Shown here piece by piece: positions 1-10,784 of a DNA stretch of 37,794 bases; positions within the stretch are counted from its first letter, which is position 1; each line of letters starts with the position of its first letter. The notes under the pieces were generated by a model that worked only from the letters and a program-made list of their open reading frames with translations, was not told where the DNA came from and searched no databases. Source of the stretch: Lingula anatina (taxonomy: Eukaryota; Brachiopoda; Lingulata; Lingulida; Lingulidae); contig NW_019775653.1 in the NCBI RefSeq assembly GCF_001039355.2, positions 1 to 37,794 on the forward strand, read 5' to 3'. The position numbers and the translations under genes are program-made.

Positions 1-60
1 TAGCTGTTGTTCAGCAAGTGTGAAAGTGTACAGAAGGATCATGCCAGAAACGATGAAAAG
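1..60 (+). CDS. possible internal exon ending at a consensus splice donor
   Basis: The stretch ends in AAAAG followed directly by GTAAGT (61-66), a full-consensus 5' splice donor. Two of the three forward frames are open across all or nearly all of the stretch (one has TAG at its first codon), so the frame cannot be chosen. The left edge is cut by the window and no acceptor can be seen. Product unknown; it could equally be a chance donor in non-coding DNA. Confidence 0.25.
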
Positions 61-1128
61 GTAAGTTTCGTTAAGCCACAGGGATAGCAAAATTTCGTCA
101 TTTTTCAGTTTTTAGAATATTTAATATATCTTATATATGATACGTGAATGCACGAAAGTGTTCCAGAGTTTTGGATTTTGTTTTGTTTTGTTTTGTTTTT
201 AAGTTTTCTCAAATCGCCTAAATCTGGCGATAAAATTTAAAAAGGTGAGAGTGCTGGTCAGATTGTGCTGAATGGCTACATCCCTATACTGGTACTTCCC
301 TGCACCGATTTCAAGGGATGTATGTCTAATTTTCGGTTTTTTCTAGTTTTCGAAGCAGATTTTCAGTCAGCAGACATGCAACTCAGTATATATGTTTCCT
401 CCCTGCTCTATATATAGTTATATATAGTTACAGTATACCTGTGTATATTTTGTTGGTCAATATTGACTGACTCCTTAATTAAGACATTCAAACAAAAAAT
501 ATACCTGTACCCCCCGAAAATGTCCGAAAATGAATGAAGTTAGATTGGTGTTGCTCTACAGTCTTGGCCGGTAATACGTACCTGCTCATTTATATATTTT
601 ATAATACTTAATCTTTATTTTTAAGTAAAAATAAGTGGATTTTTTGGAAGTATAGCGATCCCCAATACAAATCTTCCCCCAGGAAAATACTTATAACCAA
701 TAACTTAATAGGTGGAACATTGTAACTAGCTTTCCCATGCAAGTACTTACATGTATGTCTCCTTTAACTGAATAGAAAATTAAAGTATTTTTAACTTTAA
801 AAAGAATGAAACACATGATTTTTTTTTTACAAACAACTCAAACCAATGCAACTTCAAATGATCCAACTAATGGATCCCCCTTCATGAGAAAAAATTATGT
901 GCAAAGAACTCATCATACACCCTGGATTATTTTGCACTATTTAGGACCAGGACCCTATATTGCTATGAATTTTAATTAAGTCTATTAGGGCTGGCCTGCT
1001 GTGCCATCAAACATTTTATACTAAAGGACTCCTATTTTCAGTGATTGCTGTATACAAGACTGCATGATGAGAATAACAGGTATGAGCTATAAAAAAAATG
1101 CATTTGCAAGTATAGTAAATCAAATATA
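61..1128. other. intergenic or intronic, no gene seen
   Basis: AT-rich sequence without a convincing coding frame. It contains a short (GTTTT)n run at about 176-199 and several poly-T tracts. If the donor at 61 is real this would be intron. Confidence 0.5.
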
Positions 1129-1955
1129 TGTGTCTGTACATATAGCCATCACCTGCATCTGTTGATGCTGTTGTTGCTTTGCACTTTTACCGATAACATG
1201 ATAGTGGAAAAAGATTTTACCTTTTGGCTTGAAACTTGCAGAACTAATGAATATTCATAAAAAGCTGCTTGAGTTCCAAAATCAGCATGAACGGGCCATT
1301 TTTTAAAGTTTTTTCTCTTTTTTCAGCATATATGCAACACTAATAACACATTTCAAGGTAAACCGACAGAAACTCACAGAATTAAGTGATCAATCTTAGT
1401 TAAATGATCAGACCATTTTTAGAAAAGTTATGCAATTTTGTCCCATGTTTCAGTATTATGCAACACTGACAACACATTTCCAGGTAAACCGATTGGCATA
1501 TCTTGAAATTCACAGGAATGACCAATCTTACTAAAATACAGGTTTAGTTTGGTTCAGTTTTGATGAAGTTATGCCTTTTTTGTATATGAGTGGCTTTTTC
1601 TCAGATTCAGTTATAAGGCGTGTTAACAGTCTCATTATTGAACTAATCAGATATGTCAAAGTGTTCTTTTGACATTTTTTGCATCTTAACAACATTGTTA
1701 CTTGATAATATAAAAATGATGATAAACCTGTTATCATGTATAGTGTTACAAATGGAAATAAACTCATATCATTGCACTTTGTCAGATTCAATCATTCCTA
1801 TGTTCAGGATCTCAGAAAGGAGCAAATAGCCTATAAAATTGTTCTGTTGATATTTTTCCTATGTCAACAATTTTCTAAGTTGTTTAATGTAAAAAAAAAG
1901 GTTAAAATGGAAATAAACTCATTTCAGCACAGTTATTCTTTTTTTAACATTATTT
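1129..1955 (+). mobile_element. interspersed element made of ~160-bp blocks (HINE/'pearl'-like), copy A
   Basis: Starts with TGTGTCTGTACATATAGCC, followed by a degenerate GTC/GTT-rich stretch and a diverged copy of the 161-bp block found as a satellite at 28583-30456 (anchor ACCGATAAC.TGATA.GTGG, GAATATTCATAA, CAGCATGA). It then runs into a right flank shared with the copy ending near 7345. The right flank itself contains two ~158-bp-spaced copies of AAATGGAAATAAACTC. No coding capacity is visible. The layout (boundary hairpin, microsatellite-like stretch, ~160-bp core repeats, unique right flank) is what is known for non-autonomous Helentron (HINE) and bivalve 'pearl' elements; that assignment is inference. 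This copy lacks the left arm of the boundary palindrome seen in the others. Confidence 0.6.
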
Positions 1956-2491
1956 GAGTAAGAAATTGCATGGCATTTGGTGAATGATTTGTAAACTTGC
2001 CACTTGGCATAGTGTTATATAAGCTTATAATCAAAATTGGAGAATAAACAGTGTGAGAAAGTAATGCCTCATTAGAAATAAGTCAAAAGGTTCATCAAGG
2101 TCAAATTTTAAGCTTTCTTATGCATGTATATATAAACCTTAACATCGTAAAACAATTACTTTTTTGGTTTAAGAAATTATATTTCAGCATAACTTGATAT
2201 TATGTAATAATTTATGACTAATGCATTTAGTTTGAGACTGTATTCAATTTTCAGATTTTATATTAACATATATGACATCAATTCCAAGTAGCAGTGGGGT
2301 CTTAGTGTACAAAAAGAGCATCGGATAGAAGTAATATTCTGAATGTAATTTGAAGTTGGAATACATATGATATATATTGCAAATTAGGCAATTTCCTAAT
2401 TTTTTTCTGTTGAATTAACATATATTTTGCGATTTGATCAAATATCTTAAAACATAAGACGTGGGGCAAAGATCCCACATTTCCTACTTAT
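1956..2491. other. no gene seen
   Basis: AT-rich unique-looking sequence; only short chance frames. Confidence 0.5.
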
Positions 2492-2648
2492 GTATAAGTA
2501 CAAATGACATATGTTTACTTGTGTGCTGCATCAACATATGTCTTTCCCTGCTTGTGTATAAATACAGATGTAATATGTTTACTAGTGCGCTGTATCAACA
2601 TGTCTTTTCCTGCTTGTGTATTAGTACAAATGGCACATTTACTTGTAT
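2492..2648 (+). repeat. minisatellite, ~62-64-bp unit, about 2.5 copies
   Basis: Units begin near 2492, 2556 and 2618 with GTAT(A/T)A(G/A)TACA.ATG and contain ATCAACAT(AT)GTCTTT and CCTGCTTGTGT. The copies differ by several substitutions and short indels, so this is an old array. An open forward frame across it (2461-2682) comes from the repeat and is not taken as a gene. Confidence 0.7.
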
Positions 2649-3681
2649 TTTTATGATGCAATTTTTATCCACGAAAGTGTAATATTTGCTGATGACAATG
2701 TTTGTATTCTTGTATATGATTTGAGTGCAAAACAAAATTTTATGATTATCCTGGTTCAGTTGATAAATAAAAAAAAATTTAAAAAAAACTATGAAAAACT
2801 ATTGAAAAATGCACTTAATTTACAATCTATTTGTAATATGATAAAAGTAAAAGGTGGAAGTCTTCTAGTCAGCTAGCCTGCCTATATATTGTGCAACTCT
2901 CTGATGTGATGCAGGTTTTTAGGTACAGCATGCATCCCAGGAAATTTATTATAACTCAAAAACTAAATAAGATATCTTTATGAAATTTTCTGACATTGTT
3001 TAAAACATATTTTGGATGTTTATGAGAAAATTTCAACCAATTATTTAGCTAAGTGAAAAAGAATGTGCATGCTGAAATTAAAGTTTTGTTTTTTACTTTT
3101 CTTCGAGAAAAGCAAGTCTCATATTTAAACTCCTGCAATTTCTACCAAAGTTACCAAATGTGAACAAAACTGATATAAATTTTAAGCTTACATTCTTGGC
3201 TTTCTAAGAATGTACAGTTCTTAGGTGTTTTTTATAGACAAGTAAATACATTATCATTGATTAAATGAGGCCGCCTGTAAAATTGAGTGCATCCGGGTAG
3301 AGGGCTCAGGACCAGGGGCACTTTCTAGGTCAGGTGCTGTCAGGCTCTATGGGGTTAACAGAAGTTACAATTTAAAATTCCATCAGTTAGGTAAAAACGA
3401 GCCAGCCCAGTCAATACTTGGGTCAATACACTGTTTATGAAACACACTTTTAACCATCTTTTAGTTTAGGGGTGTTAGGAGAATTTATCCACTGGTTAGG
3501 CTTATACACTGCATGGTTAGTGCTAAACGTCCTTTATGAAACTGGGCCCTTGAGTCTCCTAAGACGGCATGGTTAATTTAGCTATTGGTTTGACTGACCA
3601 AACTCACTCTGAGCTCTGAGCTCCAATCTCTCTGATCTCTGATACAAAGTTATTCTCCTTATATACTCATGATACACACAA
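2649..3681. other. no gene seen; possible old MITE at about 3290-3555
   Basis: AT-rich. The stretch from about 3296 (GGGTAGAGGGCTCAGG) to 3555 (ending ATGAAACTGGGCCC) has the look of a degraded MITE whose right end, read on the minus strand, begins GGGCCCAGTTTCATAAAG. The two ends match only loosely, so the limits are uncertain. Confidence 0.3.
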
Positions 3682-3789
3682 AATACATTACAGTGAATCC
3701 TAAAACAATTCAGAGATATTGAAGCCAATTAACAGAATACATTACAGTGAATCCTAAAACAATTCAGAGATATTGAAGCCAATTAACAG
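3682..3789 (+). repeat. perfect 54-bp tandem duplication
   Basis: 3682-3735 and 3736-3789 look identical by eye (start AATACATTACAGTGAATCC, end GCCAATTAACAG). The exactness in otherwise diverged surroundings points to a recent duplication or an assembly overlap that was not merged. Confidence 0.85.
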
Positions 3790-4242
3790 AATTAAGGTGG
3801 GAATGTAGGTTTGAGATTTTCTCTTAAAATAAAGGTCTTAGCTTTTTTATTCCTGTCACATTCATTTAATGTATCTTCAAAATATCTAATTATGCTTGGA
3901 ACACAGCTCCAACTTCATCGTGTGACGTAATATTGGGATTTTGGGGACAAAAACACCATATTTATACACCTGATTTTCTCAAGCACCTGGACAGCTATAA
4001 ACATGCTTTTAATGGCATTATAACACTTGAACAAAGTACTACAGGACGGAGTCGGGGATTTTTCTTCAGAAACTTATTGTTGATTTTATCTATAAAAAAC
4101 GTGAAATTACATCAAAATATTAAGGAATTTTCACTTTCAAAGTCAATAAATTAGAAAAGAGAGGATCAATCAAAATTTCTTAAAAATCACTTTTAGTGCA
4201 TATACATTTCTTAATTAGCATGGTGAATTTGGTCTCCCTCAG
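3790..4242. other. no gene seen
   Basis: AT-rich; the forward frame 3933-4154 has no recognisable composition or motif. Confidence 0.45.
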
Positions 4243-4331
4243 GTGTACAGGTTATAGCTCTCTCCGATAATGTTATCTTCGTCAATATTGAAAGCGAAGA
4301 AAACAAGCAAAAACCCTTTCAGGGAAGTTAA
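4243..4331 (+). CDS. possible exon, unknown product
   Basis: A pyrimidine-rich acceptor (GGTCTCCCTCAG, AG at 4241-4242) is followed by 28 open codons with protein-like composition, including VQVIALSDNVIFVNIESE, and a TAA at 4329-4331. The alternation of hydrophobic and polar residues looks like beta structure. No clear donor precedes the stop, so it would be a terminal exon or part of a pseudogene. It is on the same strand as the candidate exon at 4614-4756. No family recognised. Confidence 0.3.
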
Positions 4332-4613
4332 TTGTCCAAAATAGCAAATTAAATTGTTGACAGCTTTACTCGTATCATTCTGACGATTGCGAAGATGGGT
4401 ACTCTATTGCCAGTTGAAATTAGCTTGTTTGCATACATTTGGATGTAAGAATCAATCTCACCTCCTGTTAGTAACTTCAAGGGGTTACCGCTAGCACTGC
4501 CAGAATGATTGACAGGCAATCAAGTAAGCCCTAATGACTCAAGCAATGAGTGGCCACGTCAATTGCTGTCGGGGGAAGTGTTAGGGATGCGCTTTAGGAT
4601 ATGCACATTATAG

Positions 4614-4756
4614 CAGCATCTCAGGCAGTCTTGTCCAGATTTGCCAAGCGAAAAATGGTTCAAAAACAGTCGTGTTACAGGACGCCGATCGGACCATCAA
4701 CAACAAGAAATAGATGCAACCAAAAAGGCTTTGTTAGAGGAAATGTCTAAAGTTGG
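4614..4756 (+). CDS. possible internal exon, unknown product
   Basis: Open from an AG at 4612-4613 to a strong donor GTGAGT at 4757-4762. The 47-codon peptide is hydrophilic and protein-like, with PDLPSEKWFKNSR in the middle and a helical end (IDATKKALLEEMSKVG). The acceptor side is weak: the pyrimidine tract is poor, and a second AG lies a few bases downstream. An alternative forward frame starting with ATG at 4601 is also open for part of the stretch. No family recognised. It may belong with 4243-4331 or 1-60 to one host gene on the plus strand, but that is inference. Confidence 0.35.
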
Positions 4757-4762
4757 GTGAGT

Positions 4763-5390
4763 CAGGAAAAATTCTGCTATAATTGTTGAAGAAAAAAGCA
4801 CTATGTTGGCCTTGAAAGTGCGTACATGCATCCAGAACTGTACCTCGCGGTATACCAGCATAAATTTACGTTTAAAATGCTAGGGCTTATTGTACAGCTC
4901 ATATCTTATAGTCATAATGAATAATTCGGAAAAATCAAAATGTTGATAATAAGCTCTTTCGTGATCTCAGGTGAGATGGAACTGGGAGATATTATCAGAT
5001 CGTTAACTTTTCATGATGCCTAACCTGATAATTGCAGATAAGCCGACATCAAGGTATTTAACTTTAACTGATGCACAAAGAAATAATTGCAGATAAGCTG
5101 AAATTAGTATATGGCATGCTAGCAAGACTAGAGCTTGATGTCATCTTGACACTTGCGTTAACTGCGTTTCAGTTGGAAAGCTTAGATATTATTGTTAATT
5201 TTCCGATGATCATTGGTAAGCAGAAATAATTAAGAGAGGGCTAGAGGCTAGTTGCGCCTCGATGCTAGGCCAAATTGCCCAAGTTGCATAGATTTATAAA
5301 ATCTAACGACTGCATCGAGCTGTTCTTGAAGATGGATCGATAGTATGACGGTTGCTGTCACGGGTAGCAAGCAATGGAATTTTCTTTTTT
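4763..5390. other. no gene seen
   Basis: Unique-looking sequence. A short direct repeat AAATAATTGCAGATAAGC.GA occurs at about 5031-5048 and 5080-5102. No coding frame of interest. Confidence 0.45.
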
Positions 5391-5420
5391 TATGTACAGA
5401 CACAGATGTGTCTGTACATA
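5391..5420. repeat. 30-bp palindrome at element boundary, copy 1
   Basis: TATGTACAGACACA, a 2-base spacer GA, then TGTGTCTGTACATA: two 14-base arms pairing perfectly. The same 30 bases occur at 6394-6423 and 28489-28518, each time directly before TAGCC and a GTC/GCC-rich stretch that leads into the ~160-bp blocks. Confidence 0.85.
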
Positions 5421-5770
5421 TAGCCATCACTGCGTCTGTCGTCGCTGTCGCCGTGCACTTTTACCGATAACATGATAAGTGGAAAACTGATTTTTCCTTT
5501 GGCTTGAAACTTACAGAATATTCATAATACGCAGGTCAAGTTCAAAATCAGCATGATCGGGCCATTTTCGGGGAAGTTATGCTGTTTTTTCACTTTTTTC
5601 AGCATTTATGTAGCACCGATAACACGATAAGTGGAAAACCGTTTTACCATTTGGCTTGAAACTTACAGAACTGATGATTATTCATAATACGCGGGTCAAG
5701 TTTGAAAATCAGCATGATCGGGCCATTTATATGGAAGTTATGGGCATTTTTACAATCCTGGGCTCCTTTT
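5391..5770 (+). mobile_element. ~160-bp-block element, copy B (partial)
   Basis: Palindrome, GTC/GCC-rich stretch (about 5430-5458), then two diverged copies of the 161-bp block (anchors near 5462 and 5626). Similarity is lost at about 5750 in sequence not shared with the other copies. Confidence 0.7.
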
Positions 5771-6097
5771 TTTCCCACCAAGGGTCAAAAATAGAAGTCA
5801 TTTTTGTGTTGAAATGTGTACTTTTCTTGAAAGTATAGACCTGAAGGGTATAAGAAATGACAATCCCGAGATAAAACCTTGTGAATGTATAAAGATATGA
5901 TTATTTGAATTTTGAAAATCATTTTTTTAATTTTCATAAGCTAAACCTTGAAGTGTATGACTTTTATGGTAATTTAAGGTATTGATCTCCAAAAAACCAC
6001 TTAGTTTTACTCAGAGAGTATTGCTCTTTTATGTATTTGCAAAAACAATGGATGAAAATATCCAAAATTTGGCGAATCAATGACATTTTGTAATTTT
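5771..6097. other. no gene seen; spacer between block elements
   Basis: AT-rich, not matching the block repeat. It ends at the unknown base 6098, immediately after which the block repeat resumes in mid-unit, so the junction may be an assembly join. Confidence 0.45.
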
Positions 6098-6098
6098 N

Positions 6099-6393
6099 GA
6101 TAACACGATAAGTGAAGAACCGCTTTACTATTTGGCTTGAAACTTACAGAACTGATGAATATCTTTAATACGCAAGTCAAGTTCATAAATTGGCATGATC
6201 AGGGCATTTTTATAAAAGTTTTGCTGTTTTTTCACTTTTTTTCAGCATATATGCAACACCTATAACACATTTTAAGGAAAATCGATTGGCCAATTGTCTT
6301 GAAATTCACAGTAGTGATCAGTGTTACTGAAATACAGATTTAGTTTTGAAAATAAGCTTGATCAGTAAAGGTTTGGTGAATTTTTGCCTTTTT
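6099..6393 (+). mobile_element. ~160-bp-block element fragment, resuming after an unknown base
   Basis: Begins inside a block unit (GATAACACGATAAGTG) directly after N at 6098, followed by a second, more diverged unit. Ends at the palindrome of the next element at 6394. Confidence 0.6.
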
Positions 6394-6423
6394 TATGTAC
6401 AGACACAGATGTGTCTGTACATA
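6394..6423. repeat. 30-bp palindrome at element boundary, copy 2
   Basis: Identical to 5391-5420. Here the preceding sequence is itself the end of a block element, so the palindrome sits at a head-to-tail junction of two elements. Confidence 0.85.
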
Positions 6424-7345
6424 TAGCCGTAACCTGCGTCTGTCGTCGCCGTCGCCATCGCCGTCGCCGTGCACTCAGCGATAACACAATAAGTGGAATA
6501 CCGTTTTATATTTTGTATTCAAATTTACAGAACTGATGAATTTTCATAATACGCAGGTCAAGTTCGAAAATCAGCATGATCGGGTCACATTTAGGGAAGT
6601 TATGCTGTTTTTTCACTTTTTTCAGCATATATGCAGCACCGATAACACGATAAGTGGAAAACCATTTTACCTTTTGGCTTGAAACTTACAGAACTGATGA
6701 ATATTCATGATACGCAGGTCAAGTTCGAAAATCAGCATGATCCGGTCATTTTTAGGGAAGTTATGCTGTTTTTTCACTTTTTTCAACATATATGCAACAT
6801 TGATAACACAATATAAGAAAAACAGATTGGCCAATTGTCATTATACTCAAAGGAGTGGTCAATCTTACTAAAACGCAGGTTGAGTTTGAAAATCAGCTTA
6901 ATCAGGCCATTTTTTTAGAAGTTATGCTTTTTTTTCACATTTCAATTTCAGATTCAATTCATATGCATGTTAACAGTCTCATTATTGAACTAATAAGATA
7001 CGTAAAAGTACTTGTTTGACATTTCCTGCATCTTTACAACATTGTTAGTTGATTATGTAAAAATGATGGTAAACTTGTTATCGTGTATTGTGTAATAAAG
7101 TGTCAAAAATGGAAATAAACTCTTATCATTGCAGTTTGTCAGATTCAATTATCCACTATGTTCAGAATCTCAGAATGGAGCAAGTTGGACATTTATAATT
7201 GTTCTATTGATATTTTTGCTTTGACAACATATTTTTGATTGATCATATAAAAATGACAGTAAATTGATTATTTTGCTTTATGTAAAAAAGGTCTTGAAAA
7301 TGGAAATAAACTCTTTCAACACAGTTTACTCTTGTTTACATTTTG
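6394..7345 (+). mobile_element. ~160-bp-block element, copy C (most complete)
   Basis: Palindrome, GTC/GCC-rich stretch (about 6440-6470), two good block copies (anchors near 6479 and 6639), one diverged copy (near 6800), then the right flank shared with 1129-1955 (AACAGTCTCATTATTGAACT, two ATGGAAATAAACTC boxes ~165 bp apart, end near AGTTTACTCTTGTTTACATT). No protein coded; presumed non-autonomous. Comparison with 28489-30456 shows that the number of core blocks varies between copies. Confidence 0.65.
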
Positions 7346-8960
7346 GGATTTTCAAAGTATGACTCTGAACTCTATGGGCTAGTCACCTTTTCTGAATATC
7401 CATGATACTTTTATTTTATCATTAAAAATTTATGGTTATTATGTTGTTAAGCATTGTGTAATATTGCATCAAAATTGAACAAAACCCTATTCTGGGCACT
7501 GCCTCCGTAGTGGCGGTGAAAGGAAAACCATGTCACTTGCTCTTCTCACACTTACAGGAAAGAAACAGGACTGAAATACAGCTTCAGTTGAAAAATTGTC
7601 TCATTAGTTAATTGTTTGGAAGTAATACAGGTTTTTTTGTGAAATTTTTTATCTTTCACATGTTGCAATTTTCAATGTGGGACTTAGAGCTCCCTTGGGC
7701 ATGAAGCCTAGTGGTAATCAAATTTTTTTCTTAATGTCCATGTTCTTAATAGTAGATATTTTAAAATTGGTGGTATTTAATTAGTTAATCATTATGTAAT
7801 ATTGCATCAAAATTGACAAAAAACCTACTTTGTGCTCTGCCACCATTTATATTACTGTATGTAAAGTAAAGTTTTACATTCTATTTTTTTAACTATTCTT
7901 ACAAGAATGATTCTTAGGATTGACATACAGCTCATATTAGAAAACCAGCTCTATTGGATTATCATTTTTATTAAATTTATGCATTTTTTGTGAAATTTTC
8001 ATTTTTCTCATTCTGGCACTTTCTAATTGAAAACTTGAACTCTGATGGGCCTGGAGCCTTATGCTTTTACTTTCATCATTGTTACATGTTGTGCATAATT
8101 AAAATTTTATGTTGACTGTGCAGTTAAACATAATGTATTATTGCATCATAATTGGCAGTCTCCTGTTTTTGTGCATTATTGTTTTCTACTTTTCTTAAGG
8201 TGTGACTGATGGGCCTGAAGACCTTTGATAGACAAATTTGTGTGGTCAGTCTGTAAATTCCCCTTGGGTATTCACTAGGCTAATTTCAGTGCTATAAACT
8301 CATTTGCTTAATTAAGTGGCCATAAAATGAAATTTCATTAAGCACACTTGTTGATATTTCCTTGTAAACTCCCAAAGGTTAAGCTCTCTGCTAGATAACA
8401 TAGTGTCCATAATAAGGAAGCAGTGAATAACAGCTTTATTGGCATTATATTTTTGTTGTTTTCTATTTAATTTTTTTCTCCAACACTGGCATTTTTAAGA
8501 TGTGATTTTTAACTCCCATCCACCTGAGGCTCTGCACATTTTCAGTATTTCCACATAAGCAGCTGTATTGGTTTTATGTCTTTAAACACGCTGTAATATT
8601 ATTTTATGCACTGTTATCATTTTTCATATATTGGGACTTTCATCATGTGAATTTTAACTCTCATGGTCCTGACACTGTAATCTTATTGAAAGGGTGGATT
8701 AAGACCATCTTCTGGGTCTCCTGGAAGACAGTCAGATTTTAAAGTTTATATTAACGGGTTTCTGTTGGAAGACCATCAAAATGGAGGATGGATCAACAAA
8801 GATACTTTGGAATACTGTCAGAAAATATCTCTGGATCTGCTCCTGTTATTGACCATGTTACCTGTTGTGCATGATTAAAAATCAGTGTTGACTGACTGTG
8901 CTATTATAAGCATTTATTATTGCATCAAAATTGACAAAATGACCTATTTTCAGTGTTAGA
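7340..8960 (+). repeat. diverged tandem repeat, ~338-bp unit
   Basis: The anchor TTGCATCA(A/T)AATTG recurs at 7464, 7802, 8141 and 8930. The first spacings are 338 and 339 bp, and the last equals about two units once the inserted MITE at 8691-8845 is subtracted. Further shared boxes are ACTTACAGGAAAGAAAC, TTTTGTGAAATTTT and GGGACTTAGA.CTC. Related single copies lie at about 10575-10745 (plus) and 20341-20500 (inverted). No conserved reading frame was noticed. Confidence 0.6.
8691..8845 (-). mobile_element. hAT-like MITE, older copy
   Basis: Inverted relative of 19492-19649, sharing AAGACCATCTTCTGGGTCTCC (minus-strand GACCGTCTTC boxes) and the decayed ends GGGTGGATTAAG and TCTGGATCTGCTCCTG. 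It interrupts the 338-bp tandem repeat. The ends no longer match perfectly and no target duplication can be read. Confidence 0.6.
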
Positions 8961-10098
8961 AATTAAGGCTGGACCGTCTGCCCGGGGCTGACAACTTTCA
9001 GAATGGGCTGAGAAGTTTTCCCACCTGATAGACATTCAGTCCAGCTACTTTTCAAGATGGCTGGACTTTTGGTCCAGCAACTAAATTTCCTAAGAGGCAA
9101 ACACTGCCTATTTTGCATCTTTTTTTTCTGTTTTTTTGTGTGTACATTTGACAGCTTTGCTACCTTGTTTTTTTTTTTTTTTTTTTTTTTTGCATATCTT
9201 AAAAAGTTAACAAGGAAATCGAAAAAGCGTGTGTAACAACAAGCTATTCAAGGGAGAACGCGTATTTCGAGCAAATCCAATGTGTTGAAAAAGATTCATC
9301 TTAGCGCTGATCACAATCAAGAGCGACTATCAAAACAGCTTAAGCAGAACAATAGCCACTGCTTTGCCGATCGCTGTTTATGACAAAGGGGGCATCGCAC
9401 ATCCCTGTTCTATTGTTTCTCTAGTCGTGCTGATGCTGCTAAGGTCTGCCCACCGAGTTTACCCATGCCAACGGCCCTTGACAACGAAGGCGTGGCATAG
9501 ACCAGGCCACCGGTGCCGATGTGTGCAGCATCAGAATCCTCAGAAAAAACATATTTTTTGTTCAAAATGTAAAAATTTTATTCTGTTAAACGTAAGATAC
9601 ATATTTAACCAATAATTAGACATAAAAAACCAAAAATGACGATTTTTATCCATATTTGGGTACATCCATCCCTTAAGGCATGTTACTAGTGACCTTTAAC
9701 AATTAAACTGACACTGACTTTAACTGCAACTAGGAGATGAAGCCATAAATGAAGTTGTTCAATTCGTTTAAAACTTAAAACATCCTTTTAAAACTTGGTT
9801 ACAGTTCTTTCTAATGAATAAAATACATAATCAGATTCATGTAATATTATATCATTATAATGGAGGCATTTGAACAATCTTTACCAAATGTTGATTTAAT
9901 TTGATTTAAATGTGAAAGTTTTCTAAAATGAAGTTTGGCCGTGAAATCACCACTATGATACAATTGAATGTTCACATATTAGATAGAAAAAAGACTATGG
10001 GAACCAAGCTGCTTGTAAAAGTATATTACTAGTATAAGTTTCTGACCATATTCATGTTTATTAACAGACTGAATGTTTTAAGATTTTATACTTTCACA
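8961..10098. other. no gene seen; poly-T at 9168-9191
   Basis: Contains a 24-base poly-T run that could be a retroposon tail read on the other strand. A slightly GC-richer patch at 9220-9540 holds a forward frame (9364-9615) without recognisable domains. Confidence 0.4.
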
Positions 10099-10552
10099 TT
10101 ACTTCAAGTCAACTACACATTGACTAACATAATATGCACTGCTAATTAATTTACATGTAGAAAGCACTGAATCTTTCAGTTTTTGCATTTGCTTAGATGG
10201 AACACTATCCATTTTGTACACTGAATTGACAAGCACTTTTAACTGCTGAACCTCAGATGCTGTCTGATGTTGAAAAGCATAATGTTGATTAATTAGGGTC
10301 TTGTATTCAATCATACAAATTTAAAAATGTTATATGCTTTAATTAATTTCCCAAAAGCTTTTAGTTATTTCCCCAAATACATTTTATTAGTAAGATATTG
10401 TTACGGTCTACAGGCTTACAATTTTTAGATATGGCAAAAGTTACAGCTTGAGAAAATTGTAGAGGCTGCTGTGACCTAAATCCATACAATTCCATGCTCA
10501 GATACTGTACAAAAAGGGTATTACTGGCAGTATACATGTACCATACAGGCAT
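10099..10552 (-). pseudogene. decayed coding-like region, unknown family
   Basis: Two minus-strand frames read like protein: 10361-10552 (contains LYGFRSQQPLQFSQAVTFAI and CKPVDRNNILLIK) and 10099-10314 (contains QHYAFQHQTASEVQQLKVLV and a helical, Ser/Lys-rich end closing in VVDLK). They are 46 bases apart and out of frame. In the frame of the second, the intervening bases give a short protein-like run (VFGEITKSFWEI) and then stops, so at least one frameshift and several nonsense changes separate them. No splice sites explain the gap. It could be a broken retrocopy or a transposon gene relic. Confidence 0.35.
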
Positions 10553-10574
10553 CGGATTTCAAATGTTATCTAGG

Positions 10575-10745
10575 CTTTACTCTTCTTAACCTTACAGGAA
10601 AGAAACACAAGATCTTAATGCAGACTGAGTTACAAAAGCAGTCTAATTGGCTACTTCTTCTGTGTGCATTATTGTGAAATTTTTGTCTTTCACATATTGC
10701 ATGGCATTTTCAATGTGGGACTTAGAACTCTCATGGGCATGTTAT
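10575..10745 (+). repeat. isolated copy of the ~338-bp repeat family
   Basis: Matches the tandem array (CTTACAGGAAAGAAAC, TGTGAAATTTTTGTCTTTCACAT, TTTTCAATGTGGGACTTAGA). It abuts the first ~0.5-kb module copy. Confidence 0.6.
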
Positions 10746-10784
10746 TAATGGAATATAATTTTAAACAACCATGCACACAGCATC

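Noticed and set aside
2461-2682. 73-codon frame with repeated CLCIST wording
   Set aside because: Arises from the 62-64-bp minisatellite.
9168-9191. Poly-T as the tail of a minus-strand retroposon
   Set aside because: No retroposon body or target duplication could be found next to it.
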